In this document: positions 44,151 to 53,512 of the stretch, piece after piece
How the letters are laid out: every line of letters begins with the position of its first letter
Numbering within the stretch: the first letter of the stretch is position 1
Assembly: GCF_001580545.1 (NCBI RefSeq)
Contig: NZ_LRBG01000007.1
Span: 124,001 to 188,000 of the forward strand
Length of the DNA: 64,000 nucleotides
Reading direction: 5' to 3'
From: Paraburkholderia monticola
GTDB taxonomy: Bacteria; Pseudomonadota; Gammaproteobacteria; Burkholderiales; Burkholderiaceae
The notes under the pieces: generated by a model
Told to the model about the DNA's origin: nothing
Database searches by the model: none
The model's input: only the letters and a program-made list of their open reading frames with translations
Program-made: the position numbers and the translations under genes

Positions 44151-45473
44151 ATGACAAACGATCAACCCCCACGGCCGTCACGACGCGGCTTCCTGAAAGC
44201 GGGCGGCGCCGCGGTCGCGGCCGGCGCGAGTCTCGGCGCCGGGCTGGCAACCTCACAAGCCGCGCTCGCGAAGGCGCCCGCGCACAGCGCGCAGAACGCC
44301 GATCCGCAACTCGCGGTCGAGCCGTTCTACGGCCCGCATCAAGGCGGCATCGTCACGCCGCAGCAGAGCCACACCTACGTCGCCGCGCTCGATCTGACCA
44401 CCGACAAGCGCGACGACGTGATCGCCCTGCTGCGCACCTGGACCGAAGCCGCCGCGCGCCTCACGCAAGGCGGCACGGCCTTCGCGATGCCCAGCGGCGA
44501 CGGCGGCGACGCCGGCAACAATCAGCCCGCCCCCGATTCCGGCGATGTGCTCGGCCTCGGCCCGAACGGTCTGACGATCACGTTCGGCTTCGGCCCCGGC
44601 CTCTTCACGAAGGACGGCAAGGACCGCTACGGGCTCGCCTCGCGCCGCCCCGCCGCGCTCGTCGATCTGCCGCGCTTCAACGGCGATCAGCTCGTCAAGG
44701 AGAAGACCGGCGGCGACCTGTACATCCAGGCATGCGCCAACGACGCGCAAGTCGCGTTTCACGCGGTGCGTCAGCTGACGCGTCGCGCCTATGGCGTCGC
44801 GACGATGCGCTGGGGCCAGGCCGGTTTCCTGTCGGGACCGCGCGGTCAGACGCCGCGCAATCTGATGGGCTTCAAGGACGGCACCAACAATCCGTCGACC
44901 GCGAAGCCGGAACTGATGAACCAGTTCGTGTGGGCCCGCGCCACCGACGACGCGCCGTGGATGGAAGGCGGCACCTACACGGTCGTGCGCCGCATCCGCA
45001 TCACGCTCGAGCACTGGGACAACACCGAGCTCGGCTTCCAGGAGCAGGTGTTCGGCCGCCACAAATACAGCGGCGCGCCGATCGGCAGCAAGAACGAATT
45101 CGACGCGGTGGACCTGAAGGCCGAGGACAAGGACGGCAATCCGGTGATCCCCGAGAACTCGCACGTGCGTCTATCGAATCAGGCGAGCAACAACGGCGCG
45201 CAGATTCTGCGCCGCTCGTATTCGTACAACGAAGGCACGAACTTCTATATCGAGCGCTGGCCGCCATGGCGCCAGGAAACGGAGTACGACGCGGGGCTGA
45301 TTTTCATCGCGCACCAGAGCGACCCGCGCACCGGCTTCATCCCGATCAACGACCGGCTCGCGAAGTTCGACATGATGAACCAGTTCACGACCCCCATCGG
45401 CAGCGCGATTTTCGTCGTGCCGCCAGGGGCGAAGCCGGGTTCGTATGTCGGCGCGGGGCTGTTCGAGGCGTGA
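44151..45473 (+). CDS. efeB: Tat-exported Dyp-type haem peroxidase (EfeB/deferrochelatase type)
   Basis: A 440-residue periplasmic haem enzyme. A Tat signal SRRGFLKAGGAAVAAGASLGAG lies at residues 10-30. Dyp motifs are GFKDGTNNP with the distal Asp243, and the proximal haem ligand His338 in PENSHVRLS. EfeB proteins use H2O2 and are proposed to oxidise Fe(II) or release iron from haem. Here EfeU and EfeO are absent and a ferric ABC transporter follows instead. A GTG two codons earlier is a possible start. Confidence 0.92.
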   Translation: MTNDQPPRPSRRGFLKAGGAAVAAGASLGAGLATSQAALAKAPAHSAQNADPQLAVEPFYGPHQGGIVTPQQSHTYVAALDLTTDKRDDVIALLRTWTEAAARLTQGGTAFAMPSGDGGDAGNNQPAPDSGDVLGLGPNGLTITFGFGPGLFTKDGKDRYGLASRRPAALVDLPRFNGDQLVKEKTGGDLYIQACANDAQVAFHAVRQLTRRAYGVATMRWGQAGFLSGPRGQTPRNLMGFKDGTNNPSTAKPELMNQFVWARATDDAPWMEGGTYTVVRRIRITLEHWDNTELGFQEQVFGRHKYSGAPIGSKNEFDAVDLKAEDKDGNPVIPENSHVRLSNQASNNGAQILRRSYSYNEGTNFYIERWPPWRQETEYDAGLIFIAHQSDPRTGFIPINDRLAKFDMMNQFTTPIGSAIFVVPPGAKPGSYVGAGLFEA

Positions 45474-45544
45474 CGAAGCAGATGAAGACCGCCGGGCGCG
45501 CAGCGCCTGGCCCACTCAACACCAACAAAACGGACTTCTGCAAC

Positions 45545-46576
45545 ATGGCTTATTCCTGGTTTGCCACCCGTCTGCGCGCGCTCGGCAGCGTGGCCGCGCT
45601 CTCGCTCACCGCGCTCGCGACGATGCCGTCGGCGGCCGATGCGGCGTCGATCACGCTGTACAACGCGCAGCACGAGCAGGTCGTCAATCTGCTCGCGAAG
45701 GACTTCGAAAAGCAGTCGGGCATCTCGGTGAAAATCCGCAACGGCGAAGGCCCGGCGCTCGCCGCGCAGATCGTCGCGGAAGGCGCGGCCTCGCCCGCCG
45801 ACGTGTACTTCACGGAGAACTCGCCCGAGCTGATGCTGCTCGAGGAAAAGGGTCTGCTCGCGAAGGTCGACGAAGCGACGCTCGCCGCGGTGCCGGCGCG
45901 TTACAGCTCGCCGAGCGGTGTGTGGGTCGCGGTGACCGCGCGTGAAAACGTGCTCGCGTACAACACGACCAAGCTGCAGCCGTCGCAGCTCCCCGCTTCG
46001 CTGTTCGATCTCGCGAAGCCCGAATGGAAAGGCAAGATCGGCATCGCGCCGAGCGACGGCGACTTCCTGCCGCTCGTGAGCGCCGTGCTCGCACTGAAGG
46101 GCGAAGAGCAGACGCTCGCATGGCTGAAGGGCCTGAAAGCCAACTCGCAGATCTTCGACGACGACGAAGGCGTGGTCGCCGCGGTCAATCGCGGCGGGGT
46201 CGCGACCGGTCTGATCAACAACTACTACTGGTCGCGTCTGCATGCGGAACTCGGCGATGCGAAAACCCGCAGTGCGATCTATCACTTCGGCCACGGCGAC
46301 GCTGGCGCGCTCGTCAACGTATCGGGCGCGGCCGTGCTGAAGTCCGCGCACAACGCCGACGGCGCGCAGAAGTTTCTCGCCTATCTGGTCAGCGAACGCG
46401 CGCAGCAGCTGATGGCCAATAGCCACGTGATGTTCGAGTATCCGCTGCACGCGGGCGTCGCGCCGGACCCGGTCCTCAAGCCGTTCGCCGAACTGACTCC
46501 GCCCACGCTGACGATCCAGCAGCTCGGCGACGATAGCCAGGCCGGCAAGCTGCTGCGTCAGGCAGGCCTGCTGTAA
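45545..46576 (+). CDS. fbpA: Ferric iron ABC transporter, periplasmic binding protein
   Basis: A 343-residue iron-binding protein of the FbpA/FutA/AfuA family. ATG 45545 begins a signal peptide (MAYSWFATRLRALGS...PSAADA-ASITLYNAQHEQ). Expected ferric-site residues are visible: His/Glu in YNAQHEQ and the Tyr pair in INNYYWSRL. The motifs VRIRNGEGPALAAQI-like and FDLAKPEWKGKIGIAP fit the family. An upstream ATG at 45482 lacks signal character. It directly adjoins the permease gene. Confidence 0.92.
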   Translation: MAYSWFATRLRALGSVAALSLTALATMPSAADAASITLYNAQHEQVVNLLAKDFEKQSGISVKIRNGEGPALAAQIVAEGAASPADVYFTENSPELMLLEEKGLLAKVDEATLAAVPARYSSPSGVWVAVTARENVLAYNTTKLQPSQLPASLFDLAKPEWKGKIGIAPSDGDFLPLVSAVLALKGEEQTLAWLKGLKANSQIFDDDEGVVAAVNRGGVATGLINNYYWSRLHAELGDAKTRSAIYHFGHGDAGALVNVSGAAVLKSAHNADGAQKFLAYLVSERAQQLMANSHVMFEYPLHAGVAPDPVLKPFAELTPPTLTIQQLGDDSQAGKLLRQAGLL

Positions 46577-48181
46577 ATGAGCGAAGCACTGTCAGCCGGT
46601 CCGCCGGCTGTCCCCCCGGCCCCGGCGCCCGCGCGTACGCGCACGCCGCGTGGCCTGTTTGCGGCGGCGGCACTCAGCGCTTTGCTGGTGCTGCTGCCGA
46701 TTGCGTTTACGTTCTGGCGCGCGGCGAGCTTCGGCCCCGGCGACGCGCTCGATCTGATCTGGCGGCCGCTCGTCGGCGAGCTGCTCGTCAACACGGTGAT
46801 GATCACCGTCGCGACCACCCTGGTCTGCGCCGTGATCGGCACGGCCGCCGCGTGGTTCGTCGAACGCACGCATCTGCCCGGACGGCGCGCATGGGCCGTG
46901 TTGTGCGCCGCGCCGCTCGCGATGCCGGCGTTCATTTCGAGCTATGCGTGGGTGTCGTTGAGCGAAGACCTGCAGGACTTCAACGGCGCGCTGCTGGTGC
47001 TGAGCTGCGCCTATTTTCCGCTCGTCTATCTGCCGGTCGCCGCCGCGTTGCGCGGCATGGACCCGGCACTCGAGGAAAGCGCGCGCGCGCTCGGCTGCAA
47101 CCGTTGGACCAGCTTCGTGCGCGTCGTGCTGCCGCAATTGCGGCCGGCGCTGCTCGGCGGCATGCTGCTGGTCGCGCTCGGCGTGCTATCGGAGTTCGGC
47201 GCATTCACGCTGCTGCGCTTTCGTACGTTCACCACGCAGATCTACGCGGAATTCCGCACCAGTTTCGACGGTGGCGGCGCATCGCTGCTCGCCTGTCTGC
47301 TGATCGTGATCTGCCTCGTCGTGCTCGCGTTCGAGTTTCGCGTGCGCGGCGCGGCGCGCTATGAGCGCGTCGATCGCGGCACCCGTCGCGCGGTGCTGCG
47401 CTACCAGCTCGGCGCGTGGCGCTGGCTCGTCGTCGCGGGCTTTGCGCTGCTGACGCTCGCGACGCTCGGCGTGCCGCTCGGCATGATCGGCTTCTGGCTC
47501 ACGCAGCCGGGCGCGGCCGCCGTGACGCCCGCCGATGTCTCGCCCGAGTTGCTATGGAACGCGACGCTGTCGTCGCTCGGTTTCGGCCTCGCCGCCGCCG
47601 CGTTGACCACGCTGCTGGTCGTGCCGCTCGCGTTCTTGCTGGTGCGTTATCCGACGCGTTTCGCGACGCTGTTCGAGCGCACCGTGTTTCTCGCGCAAGG
47701 CGTGCCGGGGCTCGTGATTGCGCTCGCGATCGTGTCGCTCGCGGTGCATGCGCTCCAGCCGCTTTATCAGAGCGCGACGCTGCTGGTCGTCGCTTACGCA
47801 ATCCTGTTCATGCCGGTCGCGCTCGTCAGCGTGCGCGCCGCGTTCATGCAGGCGCAACCGCGTCTCGAGGAAACCGCGCGTGCGCTCGGCCTGAACTGGA
47901 CGCAGACGCTCGTACGCGTAGTCCTGCCGCTCGCCGGCCCCGGGCTCGGCGCGGCCGCGGCGATGGTATTCATCTCGGTCGTCACCGAGCTGAACGCCAC
48001 GCTGCTGCTCTCGCCGCTCGACACCCAAACGCTCGCGACCCAGGTGTGGGCCGATACCTCGACGATGGCGTTCGCCGCCGCCGCGCCCTATGCGGCGCTG
48101 CTGACCGGCATCTCGCTGTTCGCCTCGGGGCTGCTGTTCGCGCTGCTGGGCCGCTCGGCGCTGCTCGGCGAGCGCGGCTAG
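46577..48181 (+). CDS. fbpB: Ferric iron ABC transporter permease
   Basis: A 534-residue permease with two fused six-helix modules, as in FbpB/AfuB. Each half has an EAA loop: DPALEESARALGCNRWTSFVRVVLPQLRPAL in the first and QPRLEETARALGLNWTQTLVRVVLPLAGPGL in the second. The ATG directly follows the stop codon of fbpA without a gap, so translation is coupled. Confidence 0.94.
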   Translation: MSEALSAGPPAVPPAPAPARTRTPRGLFAAAALSALLVLLPIAFTFWRAASFGPGDALDLIWRPLVGELLVNTVMITVATTLVCAVIGTAAAWFVERTHLPGRRAWAVLCAAPLAMPAFISSYAWVSLSEDLQDFNGALLVLSCAYFPLVYLPVAAALRGMDPALEESARALGCNRWTSFVRVVLPQLRPALLGGMLLVALGVLSEFGAFTLLRFRTFTTQIYAEFRTSFDGGGASLLACLLIVICLVVLAFEFRVRGAARYERVDRGTRRAVLRYQLGAWRWLVVAGFALLTLATLGVPLGMIGFWLTQPGAAAVTPADVSPELLWNATLSSLGFGLAAAALTTLLVVPLAFLLVRYPTRFATLFERTVFLAQGVPGLVIALAIVSLAVHALQPLYQSATLLVVAYAILFMPVALVSVRAAFMQAQPRLEETARALGLNWTQTLVRVVLPLAGPGLGAAAAMVFISVVTELNATLLLSPLDTQTLATQVWADTSTMAFAAAAPYAALLTGISLFASGLLFALLGRSALLGERG

Positions 48182-48232
48182 CACGCGCCCGGATTTTTAC
48201 CGCTGCCTTTCTTCGACCTCCTTCGAATTTTC

Positions 48233-49288
48233 ATGAGCGAACTTCGTATCCGCGGACTGCAGAAATCGTTCGACGGTCATCCGGTGCTGCACGGCATCGA
48301 TCTTTCAGTCGAGCGCGGCACGCTGCTCGCGCTGCTGGGACCTTCGGGCAGCGGCAAGACCACGCTGCTGCGCCTCCTGTGCGGCTTCGAACGCGCGGAC
48401 GGCGGCAGTGTCGAGATCGACGGGCGGCGCGTGGTCGGCGACAACCTGCACGTGCCGTCGGAGCAGCGCCGCATCGGCTATGTGCCGCAGGAAGGCGCGC
48501 TGTTTCCGCATCTGTCGGTCGCCGACAACATCGTGTTCGGCCTGCCGCGCGCGCAGCGCCGCGCGCGCCATCGCGTCGCCGAGCTGCTGGAGCTGGTCGG
48601 CCTGCCCGCGCAGTTCGGCGAGCGCGCGCCGCAGCAGTTGTCGGGCGGTCAACAACAGCGTGTCGCGCTCGCGCGTGCGCTCGCCCCGGCGCCGACGCTG
48701 GTCATGCTCGACGAGCCGTTCTCGTCGCTCGATGCCGCGTTGCGCCTCGAAACACGCCAGGCGGTCGCGAGTGCGCTCGCGGCGGCCGGCGCGACGGCCG
48801 TGCTGGTCACGCACGACCAGTCCGAAGCGTTGTCGCTCGGGCATGAAGTCGCGGTGCTCTGGAACGGCAAGCTGATCCAGACCGCGACGCCCGAAGCGCT
48901 GTACCGTCGGCCGGTGACGCGCGAGCTCGCCTCGTTCGTCGGCGAGGCGGTGTTGTTGCCGGGCGTCGCGCAACAGGGTCGCGCGAGTTGCGAGCTCGGC
49001 GAGCTTGCGCTGGTCGCGCCCGTTGGCAACGGCGCGGTCGACGTGATGTTGCGTCCCGAGCAGATCCGCCTGCTGCGCGCCGATGAAATCGCGCGCACAG
49101 GTGCCGCGCACGACGCGCTCGTCACCGATGTGATCTTCCAGGGGCAGGACGCGAGCGTCGCGCTGCAATTGCAGTCCGCCACGCGCACGATGGTGCGCGC
49201 GCGCGTGCCCGGTTATCTGTGCCCGCGGCCGGGCGAGCGCGTGCGGCTCGCGGTCGAGGGAGAAGTGACGGCTTATTCGCGTGCCTGA
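48233..49288 (+). CDS. fbpC: Ferric iron ABC transporter ATPase
   Basis: A 351-residue ATPase. It has Walker A GPSGSGKTT, signature LSGGQQQR, Walker B LVMLDEPFSSLD and H-loop VTHDQSEAL. A C-terminal TOBE regulatory domain follows (VDVMLRPEQIRLL ... VIFQGQDASVALQL). The length matches FbpC. It is the last gene of the Fur-controlled operon and ends 23 bp from the convergent LysR gene. No Shine-Dalgarno match is obvious at its start. Confidence 0.94.
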   Translation: MSELRIRGLQKSFDGHPVLHGIDLSVERGTLLALLGPSGSGKTTLLRLLCGFERADGGSVEIDGRRVVGDNLHVPSEQRRIGYVPQEGALFPHLSVADNIVFGLPRAQRRARHRVAELLELVGLPAQFGERAPQQLSGGQQQRVALARALAPAPTLVMLDEPFSSLDAALRLETRQAVASALAAAGATAVLVTHDQSEALSLGHEVAVLWNGKLIQTATPEALYRRPVTRELASFVGEAVLLPGVAQQGRASCELGELALVAPVGNGAVDVMLRPEQIRLLRADEIARTGAAHDALVTDVIFQGQDASVALQLQSATRTMVRARVPGYLCPRPGERVRLAVEGEVTAYSRA

Positions 49289-49311
49289 GCCGCAAGGGCT
49301 GGCGTTCTCGA

Positions 49312-50169
49312 CTACCGCAACGACAGATCCTGCACCATCTGCTGCGCCAGATAATCGCAGGTCGGCCGATCCGATTTCGCACTGCGCGCGACGACGATTT
49401 CGAGCGGCGCGATCTTCGGCAGGCCTTGCGCTTCACCGAGAATCGCGAGCCGCGCCGGCACGCTGCATCGCGTCAGCGCAATCACCGACAAACCGGCATC
49501 CACGGTCGCGACGAGCCCCATCAGACTCGCGCTGCTGAACGCCGCGCGATAACGGATGCGCGCGCCATCCAGTGCGGCCAGCGTGTGCTGACGCGCGACA
49601 CAGCCCGGCTCGTACAAGCCCACCGGCAACGGCGAGGTCTTCAACACCGGCGTATCGACCGACGCCCCCACCCACACCATCGGCTCGCTGCGCACGAATT
49701 CGCCGCGCAGCTTGTGGTCGCGCGTGACGAAGGCGAGGTCGATCTTGTTGTCGGCGAGCATCGGCGCGAGCGCCGTGCTTTGCGCACAGACGATTTCGAT
49801 CTCGACGCGCGGATAGAGCGTCGCGAACCGCCGCAACACCGGCGAGAGCAACGACGACACGTAGTCGTCCGGTGCGCCGAGCACCACCCGCCCGGTCACT
49901 TCGGGCCGCACGATCGCCGACCATGCCTCCTCCTGCAAGGCAAGCGCGCGCCGCGCGTATTCGAGCAGCGTATTGCCCGGCCGCGTCAGCGCCAGGTTGC
50001 GCGTGTTGCGCGCGAACAGCGTCGTGCCGAGCATCGTTTCGAGCCGCTTGATCTGCATGCTGACCGCCGCCTGCGAGCGATGCACGCTCGCCGCCGCCTT
50101 CGTGAAGCTGCCCGCCTCCACCACCGCGACGAAGCTGCGCAATAGATCGACGTCGAATTCAGGGTTCAC
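49312..50169 (-). CDS. LysR-family transcriptional regulator
   Basis: A 285-residue regulator starting at GTG 50169. The helix-turn-helix is in residues 8-65 (VDLLRSFVAVVEAGSFTKAAASVHRSQAAVSMQIKRLE in outline) and the effector domain starts at about 92. It is divergent from the EamA transporter gene with a 102-bp gap containing an inverted repeat, the usual LysR arrangement, so it probably controls that exporter. Confidence 0.93.
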   Translation of the reverse strand: MNPEFDVDLLRSFVAVVEAGSFTKAAASVHRSQAAVSMQIKRLETMLGTTLFARNTRNLALTRPGNTLLEYARRALALQEEAWSAIVRPEVTGRVVLGAPDDYVSSLLSPVLRRFATLYPRVEIEIVCAQSTALAPMLADNKIDLAFVTRDHKLRGEFVRSEPMVWVGASVDTPVLKTSPLPVGLYEPGCVARQHTLAALDGARIRYRAAFSSASLMGLVATVDAGLSVIALTRCSVPARLAILGEAQGLPKIAPLEIVVARSAKSDRPTCDYLAQQMVQDLSLR

Positions 50170-50182
50170 GATTTATCAACCA

Positions 50183-50223
50183 GGCTTATGGAATTTCTCA
50201 ATTTAATTCGTTTGTGATAAGCC
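50183..50223. promoter_or_regulatory. Inverted repeat in the LysR/EamA divergent promoter
   Basis: GGCTTAT (50183-50189) is mirrored by ATAAGCC (50217-50223) in an AT-rich stretch. The separation is wide for a single LysR box, so this is a candidate only. Confidence 0.35.
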
Positions 50224-50271
50224 CGCAAGCGGCGCAATACTTCCAGGCACTATCTTATGGAGTCGTTGCGC

Positions 50272-51204
50272 ATGTCCCTCACCTCACGTCAACAAGGCGC
50301 GATCACGCTGGCGAGCGGCGGCCTGCTGATGGGCACGATCGGCGTGTTCGTCGAGGAAGCGCGGCTCGATGCGTTGACGCTCGTGTTCTTCCGCTGCCTG
50401 TTCGGCTTTCTGTCGCTGGCCGCGTATTGCGCGTGGAAGGGCTTTTTCACGCGCACGCAGTTCACGCGCCGCACGGTCACGCTCGCGCTGATCTCGGGCG
50501 TGCTGATGGTCACGCAATGGGTCGGCTTCTTCGATGCGATTCATCGCACCAGCATTGCGGTCGCGACCGTCGTGTTTCATGTGCAGCCGTTCTGGGTCGT
50601 GCTAATCGGCGCGGCGCTGTTCAACGAGCGGCTCGGCGCGGACCGGCTCGGCTGGATCGCGACCGCGTTCGTCGGACTCGTGCTCGCGTCGGGCGTGCTC
50701 GCCGCCGGCAATCTGCAAGGCCACACCAGTTATCTGATCGGCTTGAGCGAAGCGCTGCTCGGCTCGCTGCTGTATGCGAGCGTCACGCTGATCGCGAAGA
50801 GTCTCGGCGAATTGCGCCCGCATCTGCTGACGCTCGCGCAATGCGCGGTCGGCGTGATCTGCCTGCCGCTGATTGCGCCGCTGATCGCGCCGTTGACGCT
50901 CACGCATATCGGTCCGATGCAATGGTTCTGGCTGATCGGCATGGGCGTGCTGCACACGGGATTGTCGTACGTGCTGATTTACGGCGCGCTGCCCAAGCTC
51001 ACCACGCCCGTGATCGCGGTGCTGCTGTTCGTTTATCCGCTGACCGCGATCGTGGTGGATGCGCTCGTGTACGGCCGCGCGCTGACGCTGTCGCAACTTG
51101 CCGGCATGGCGCTGATCGTCGCCGCAAGTCTCGGCGTCAATCTCGGCTGGCCGTTGCTCACGTTGCTGAATCCGAACGGGCGGGCGCGCAGTCACGCGAA
51201 GTGA
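50272..51204 (+). CDS. EamA/DMT-family transporter
   Basis: A 310-residue protein with ten hydrophobic helices in two EamA repeats. The ATG at 50272 is preferred because GGAG lies 9 bases upstream; an ATG at 50257 is also in frame. Typical segments are TLVFFRCLFGFLSL, HRTSIAVATVVFHVQPFWVVLIGAALFNERL and SYVLIYGALPKLTTPVIAVLLFVYPLTAIVVD. Members export or import metabolites such as amino acids; the substrate is unknown. It is likely controlled by the divergent LysR protein. Confidence 0.9.
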   Translation: MSLTSRQQGAITLASGGLLMGTIGVFVEEARLDALTLVFFRCLFGFLSLAAYCAWKGFFTRTQFTRRTVTLALISGVLMVTQWVGFFDAIHRTSIAVATVVFHVQPFWVVLIGAALFNERLGADRLGWIATAFVGLVLASGVLAAGNLQGHTSYLIGLSEALLGSLLYASVTLIAKSLGELRPHLLTLAQCAVGVICLPLIAPLIAPLTLTHIGPMQWFWLIGMGVLHTGLSYVLIYGALPKLTTPVIAVLLFVYPLTAIVVDALVYGRALTLSQLAGMALIVAASLGVNLGWPLLTLLNPNGRARSHAK

Positions 51205-51223
51205 AGCGCGCCCCACCCCGCTC

Positions 51224-52525
51224 TCACTGAGGGAGAACCTCGCCGCGCGTCTCCGGCGCGAACGGGATCACGAACAGGCCGACCACGAAGGCCAGCGCGG
51301 TCAACGCGACCGGCACGCCGAGCGTGTGCATATGCAACACCGCCGCGCCGAGCATGAAGTTGACGCCCGCGCCGACGAATCGTCCAAACGACGTGCAGAA
51401 CGCAAACGCGGTCGCGCGCACGCGGGTTTCGAACTGCTCGGGCAGCCACAGGCTGAACAGCGCGAAGTTGCCGCCGAAAAAGCCGAGCACGAACAGCCAC
51501 GCGATAAACGGCACGAGTCCGTTCGGCAGATAGAACGCCCAGCCGAAGCTCGACGCGATCGACACCGCCATCCCCGCGAAGTACACCGCGAGCGTCATCT
51601 TGCGGCCGATGCGCTCGGCGAGCGGCGGCAGCGCGAGACACCCGAGGATCGTGCCGATCGACAGGATGCCGGTCGCGATCGACGCAGTGCGAATCGAATC
51701 GCCCTTCGACATGCCGGCGCGCGTCGCGAGCTGGATCACCGCGGACGGCTCGTACACGGCGCCCGCCCACAATCCGATGATCGCGATCGTCAGCAGAATA
51801 CAGGCGACCCACGTGCGACGACGGTAAGCCGGTCCGAGGATCTCGCGCAGCGGCTTCACGCGCACCGTCTTGGCGTCGGCCTTCTGCCACTTCTCCGGCT
51901 CCTTCACGCGCAGCAGAATCAGAATCGCGACGACGACCGGCACCGCGCCGGTCAGGAACATCGCGCGCCAGCCGAAATGCACGCCGACCGTGTAGTTGAG
52001 CGCGGCCGCGAGAAAGAAGCCCGCGTAGTAGCCGGTCTGCAGATAACCGGCGCCCATCTTGCGGCGATCCTCGGGCCACGCCTCAGCAACGTAAGTCCCC
52101 GCCAGCGCCCATTCGCCACCGATCCCGACGCCCGCGATAAAGCGATAAATACCCAGTTGCCACACATTGGTCGAGGTCGCTGCAAGCCCGGTGAAGATCG
52201 CGAACGTGAAGATCGTCGCGGCGAGGACTTTAGTGCGGCCGAACCGATCCGCGAGCGGTCCCCAGATGAAGGACAGCCCCCAACCGACCAGAAACAACGC
52301 GAACAGGATCGAGCCCGCGAGGCCGACGTTCGATGGCGTCGCCGCGAAGCCCGAACGCGGCAGCAGCTCGGTCAGCGCGGGCGTGAGCACCAGCGCGTAA
52401 ATGAACGAGTCCATGCCGTCAAGGGTCCAGCCGGCCCACGCGCCCCAGAACCCGGCGATCTGCGAACGATTGAGCGGTGTGCGCTGACGACGCGCGACCC
52501 CTCGTCGATCGGACAGTGTATTCAT
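51224..52525 (-). CDS. MFS transporter divergent from the malonate decarboxylase genes
   Basis: A 433-residue, 12-helix major facilitator with the sugar/organic-acid signatures GPLADRFGRTKVL in the 2-3 loop, GGEWALAGTYVAEAWPEDRR after helix 4 and LPPLAERIGRKMTL in the second half. Two ATGs are adjacent; the second (52523-52525) has the better spacing to GGAGGAG. It is divergent from the mdc regulator and lies 205 bp away. No MdcF or MdcLM-type malonate carrier is present in the window, so this protein is the best candidate for malonate uptake, by context only. Confidence 0.87.
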   Translation of the reverse strand: MNTLSDRRGVARRQRTPLNRSQIAGFWGAWAGWTLDGMDSFIYALVLTPALTELLPRSGFAATPSNVGLAGSILFALFLVGWGLSFIWGPLADRFGRTKVLAATIFTFAIFTGLAATSTNVWQLGIYRFIAGVGIGGEWALAGTYVAEAWPEDRRKMGAGYLQTGYYAGFFLAAALNYTVGVHFGWRAMFLTGAVPVVVAILILLRVKEPEKWQKADAKTVRVKPLREILGPAYRRRTWVACILLTIAIIGLWAGAVYEPSAVIQLATRAGMSKGDSIRTASIATGILSIGTILGCLALPPLAERIGRKMTLAVYFAGMAVSIASSFGWAFYLPNGLVPFIAWLFVLGFFGGNFALFSLWLPEQFETRVRATAFAFCTSFGRFVGAGVNFMLGAAVLHMHTLGVPVALTALAFVVGLFVIPFAPETRGEVLPQ

Positions 52526-52714
52526 CATGCTCCTCCAGCCTACGATGGTTGAACGTCACGAAGAACGACAAGCGCGCTCGGAAGCGAATCGCCGACGTTG
52601 ATTGATCGGCGATGTCCTCATACAACTAATTCAGAGGACGGCGGGGGCACTCGCGGGGACGGTTCGTGAAAACTCTTCCGGGTTTGCCCGCGCTGAAATG
52701 CGCGTCTTTTTATA

Positions 52715-52731
52715 TATAATATTTGATATCA
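52715..52731 (+). promoter_or_regulatory. -10 box and operator-like palindrome before the mdc regulator
   Basis: TATAAT (52715-52720) sits in a short AT-rich island and is followed by the palindrome TGATATCA (52724-52731), which runs into the first ATG. A transcript from this box would start at or next to that ATG, so translation may be leaderless or start at ATG 52770. GntR/FCD operators are often of this type, suggesting autoregulation. Confidence 0.5.
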
Positions 52732-53504
52732 TGAGTCACGCAACTGAAGGTTTTCCCCTGGATGCCCCCATGCACGGTTCACTTCTTCCGGCTGCCGCGC
52801 CGCGCGAGAGCACCTCGCACGTGATCGCGGAGGCGCTGCGCGCGGCGATCGTCGACGGTACGCTCGCGCCTGGCGCACCGTTGCGACAGGACGCGATCGC
52901 CCGGCATTTCTCCGTGAGCGCAATTCCTGTGCGCGAGGCCCTGCGCCAGCTCGAAAGCGAGGGCTGGGCCCGCGCGGCGGTGCATAAAGGCGCGACGGTC
53001 GCGCCGCTGTCCGCCGACGAAGCGCGCGAGATCTACGAGATCCGCTCCGCGCTCGAAAGTCTCGCGCTCGGCCTCGCGATTCCTAATCACTCCGCCGCGA
53101 CGTTGCGCGAGGCCGCGGAGTTGTGCCGCGCCGCCGAGCTCGAAGCGGACCCATCGCTCTACGTCGCGCGCAATGCCGCGTTTCACATGAGCCTTTACGC
53201 GCCCGCCGGGCGGCCGCAGCTCGAGGACATGATCGAGCTGCTGCACCGGCGCGGCGAACGCTATCTGCGCCTGAAGTTCGGCTTGCCGTCGTACAAGGGC
53301 GAGTCCGACACCGAGCACGCCGCGCTGCTCGACGCGGTCGAGCGCCGCGATATCGCGGCCGCGCAGTCGCTGGTCGTCTCGCATCTGCTCGGCACCGGCG
53401 AGCTGCTGCATCGTTTCCTGACCGAGCGCGCGCGCGAAGAAGCCGCGCTTGCGCATCAACCGAAGCCGCGCGGCCGACGCCCGCGCGTCACCACCGGGAG
53501 CTGA
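52731..53504 (+). CDS. GntR-family (FCD) regulator of malonate utilisation
   Basis: A 257-residue regulator (244 if it starts at 52770). The winged helix is in outline SHVIAEALRAAIVDGTLAPGAPLRQDAIARHFSVSAIPVREALRQLESEG, followed by an FCD domain with RNAAFHMSLYAPAGRP and SHLLGTGELLHRFL. It lies immediately upstream of mdcA on the same strand, as mdcY/mdcR-type regulators do in other bacteria. A basic C-terminal tail (QPKPRGRRPRV) is unusual. Control of the mdc operon by malonate or malonyl-CoA is inferred. Confidence 0.88.
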   Translation: MSHATEGFPLDAPMHGSLLPAAAPRESTSHVIAEALRAAIVDGTLAPGAPLRQDAIARHFSVSAIPVREALRQLESEGWARAAVHKGATVAPLSADEAREIYEIRSALESLALGLAIPNHSAATLREAAELCRAAELEADPSLYVARNAAFHMSLYAPAGRPQLEDMIELLHRRGERYLRLKFGLPSYKGESDTEHAALLDAVERRDIAAAQSLVVSHLLGTGELLHRFLTERAREEAALAHQPKPRGRRPRVTTGS

Positions 53505-53512
53505 CCCAGCCG

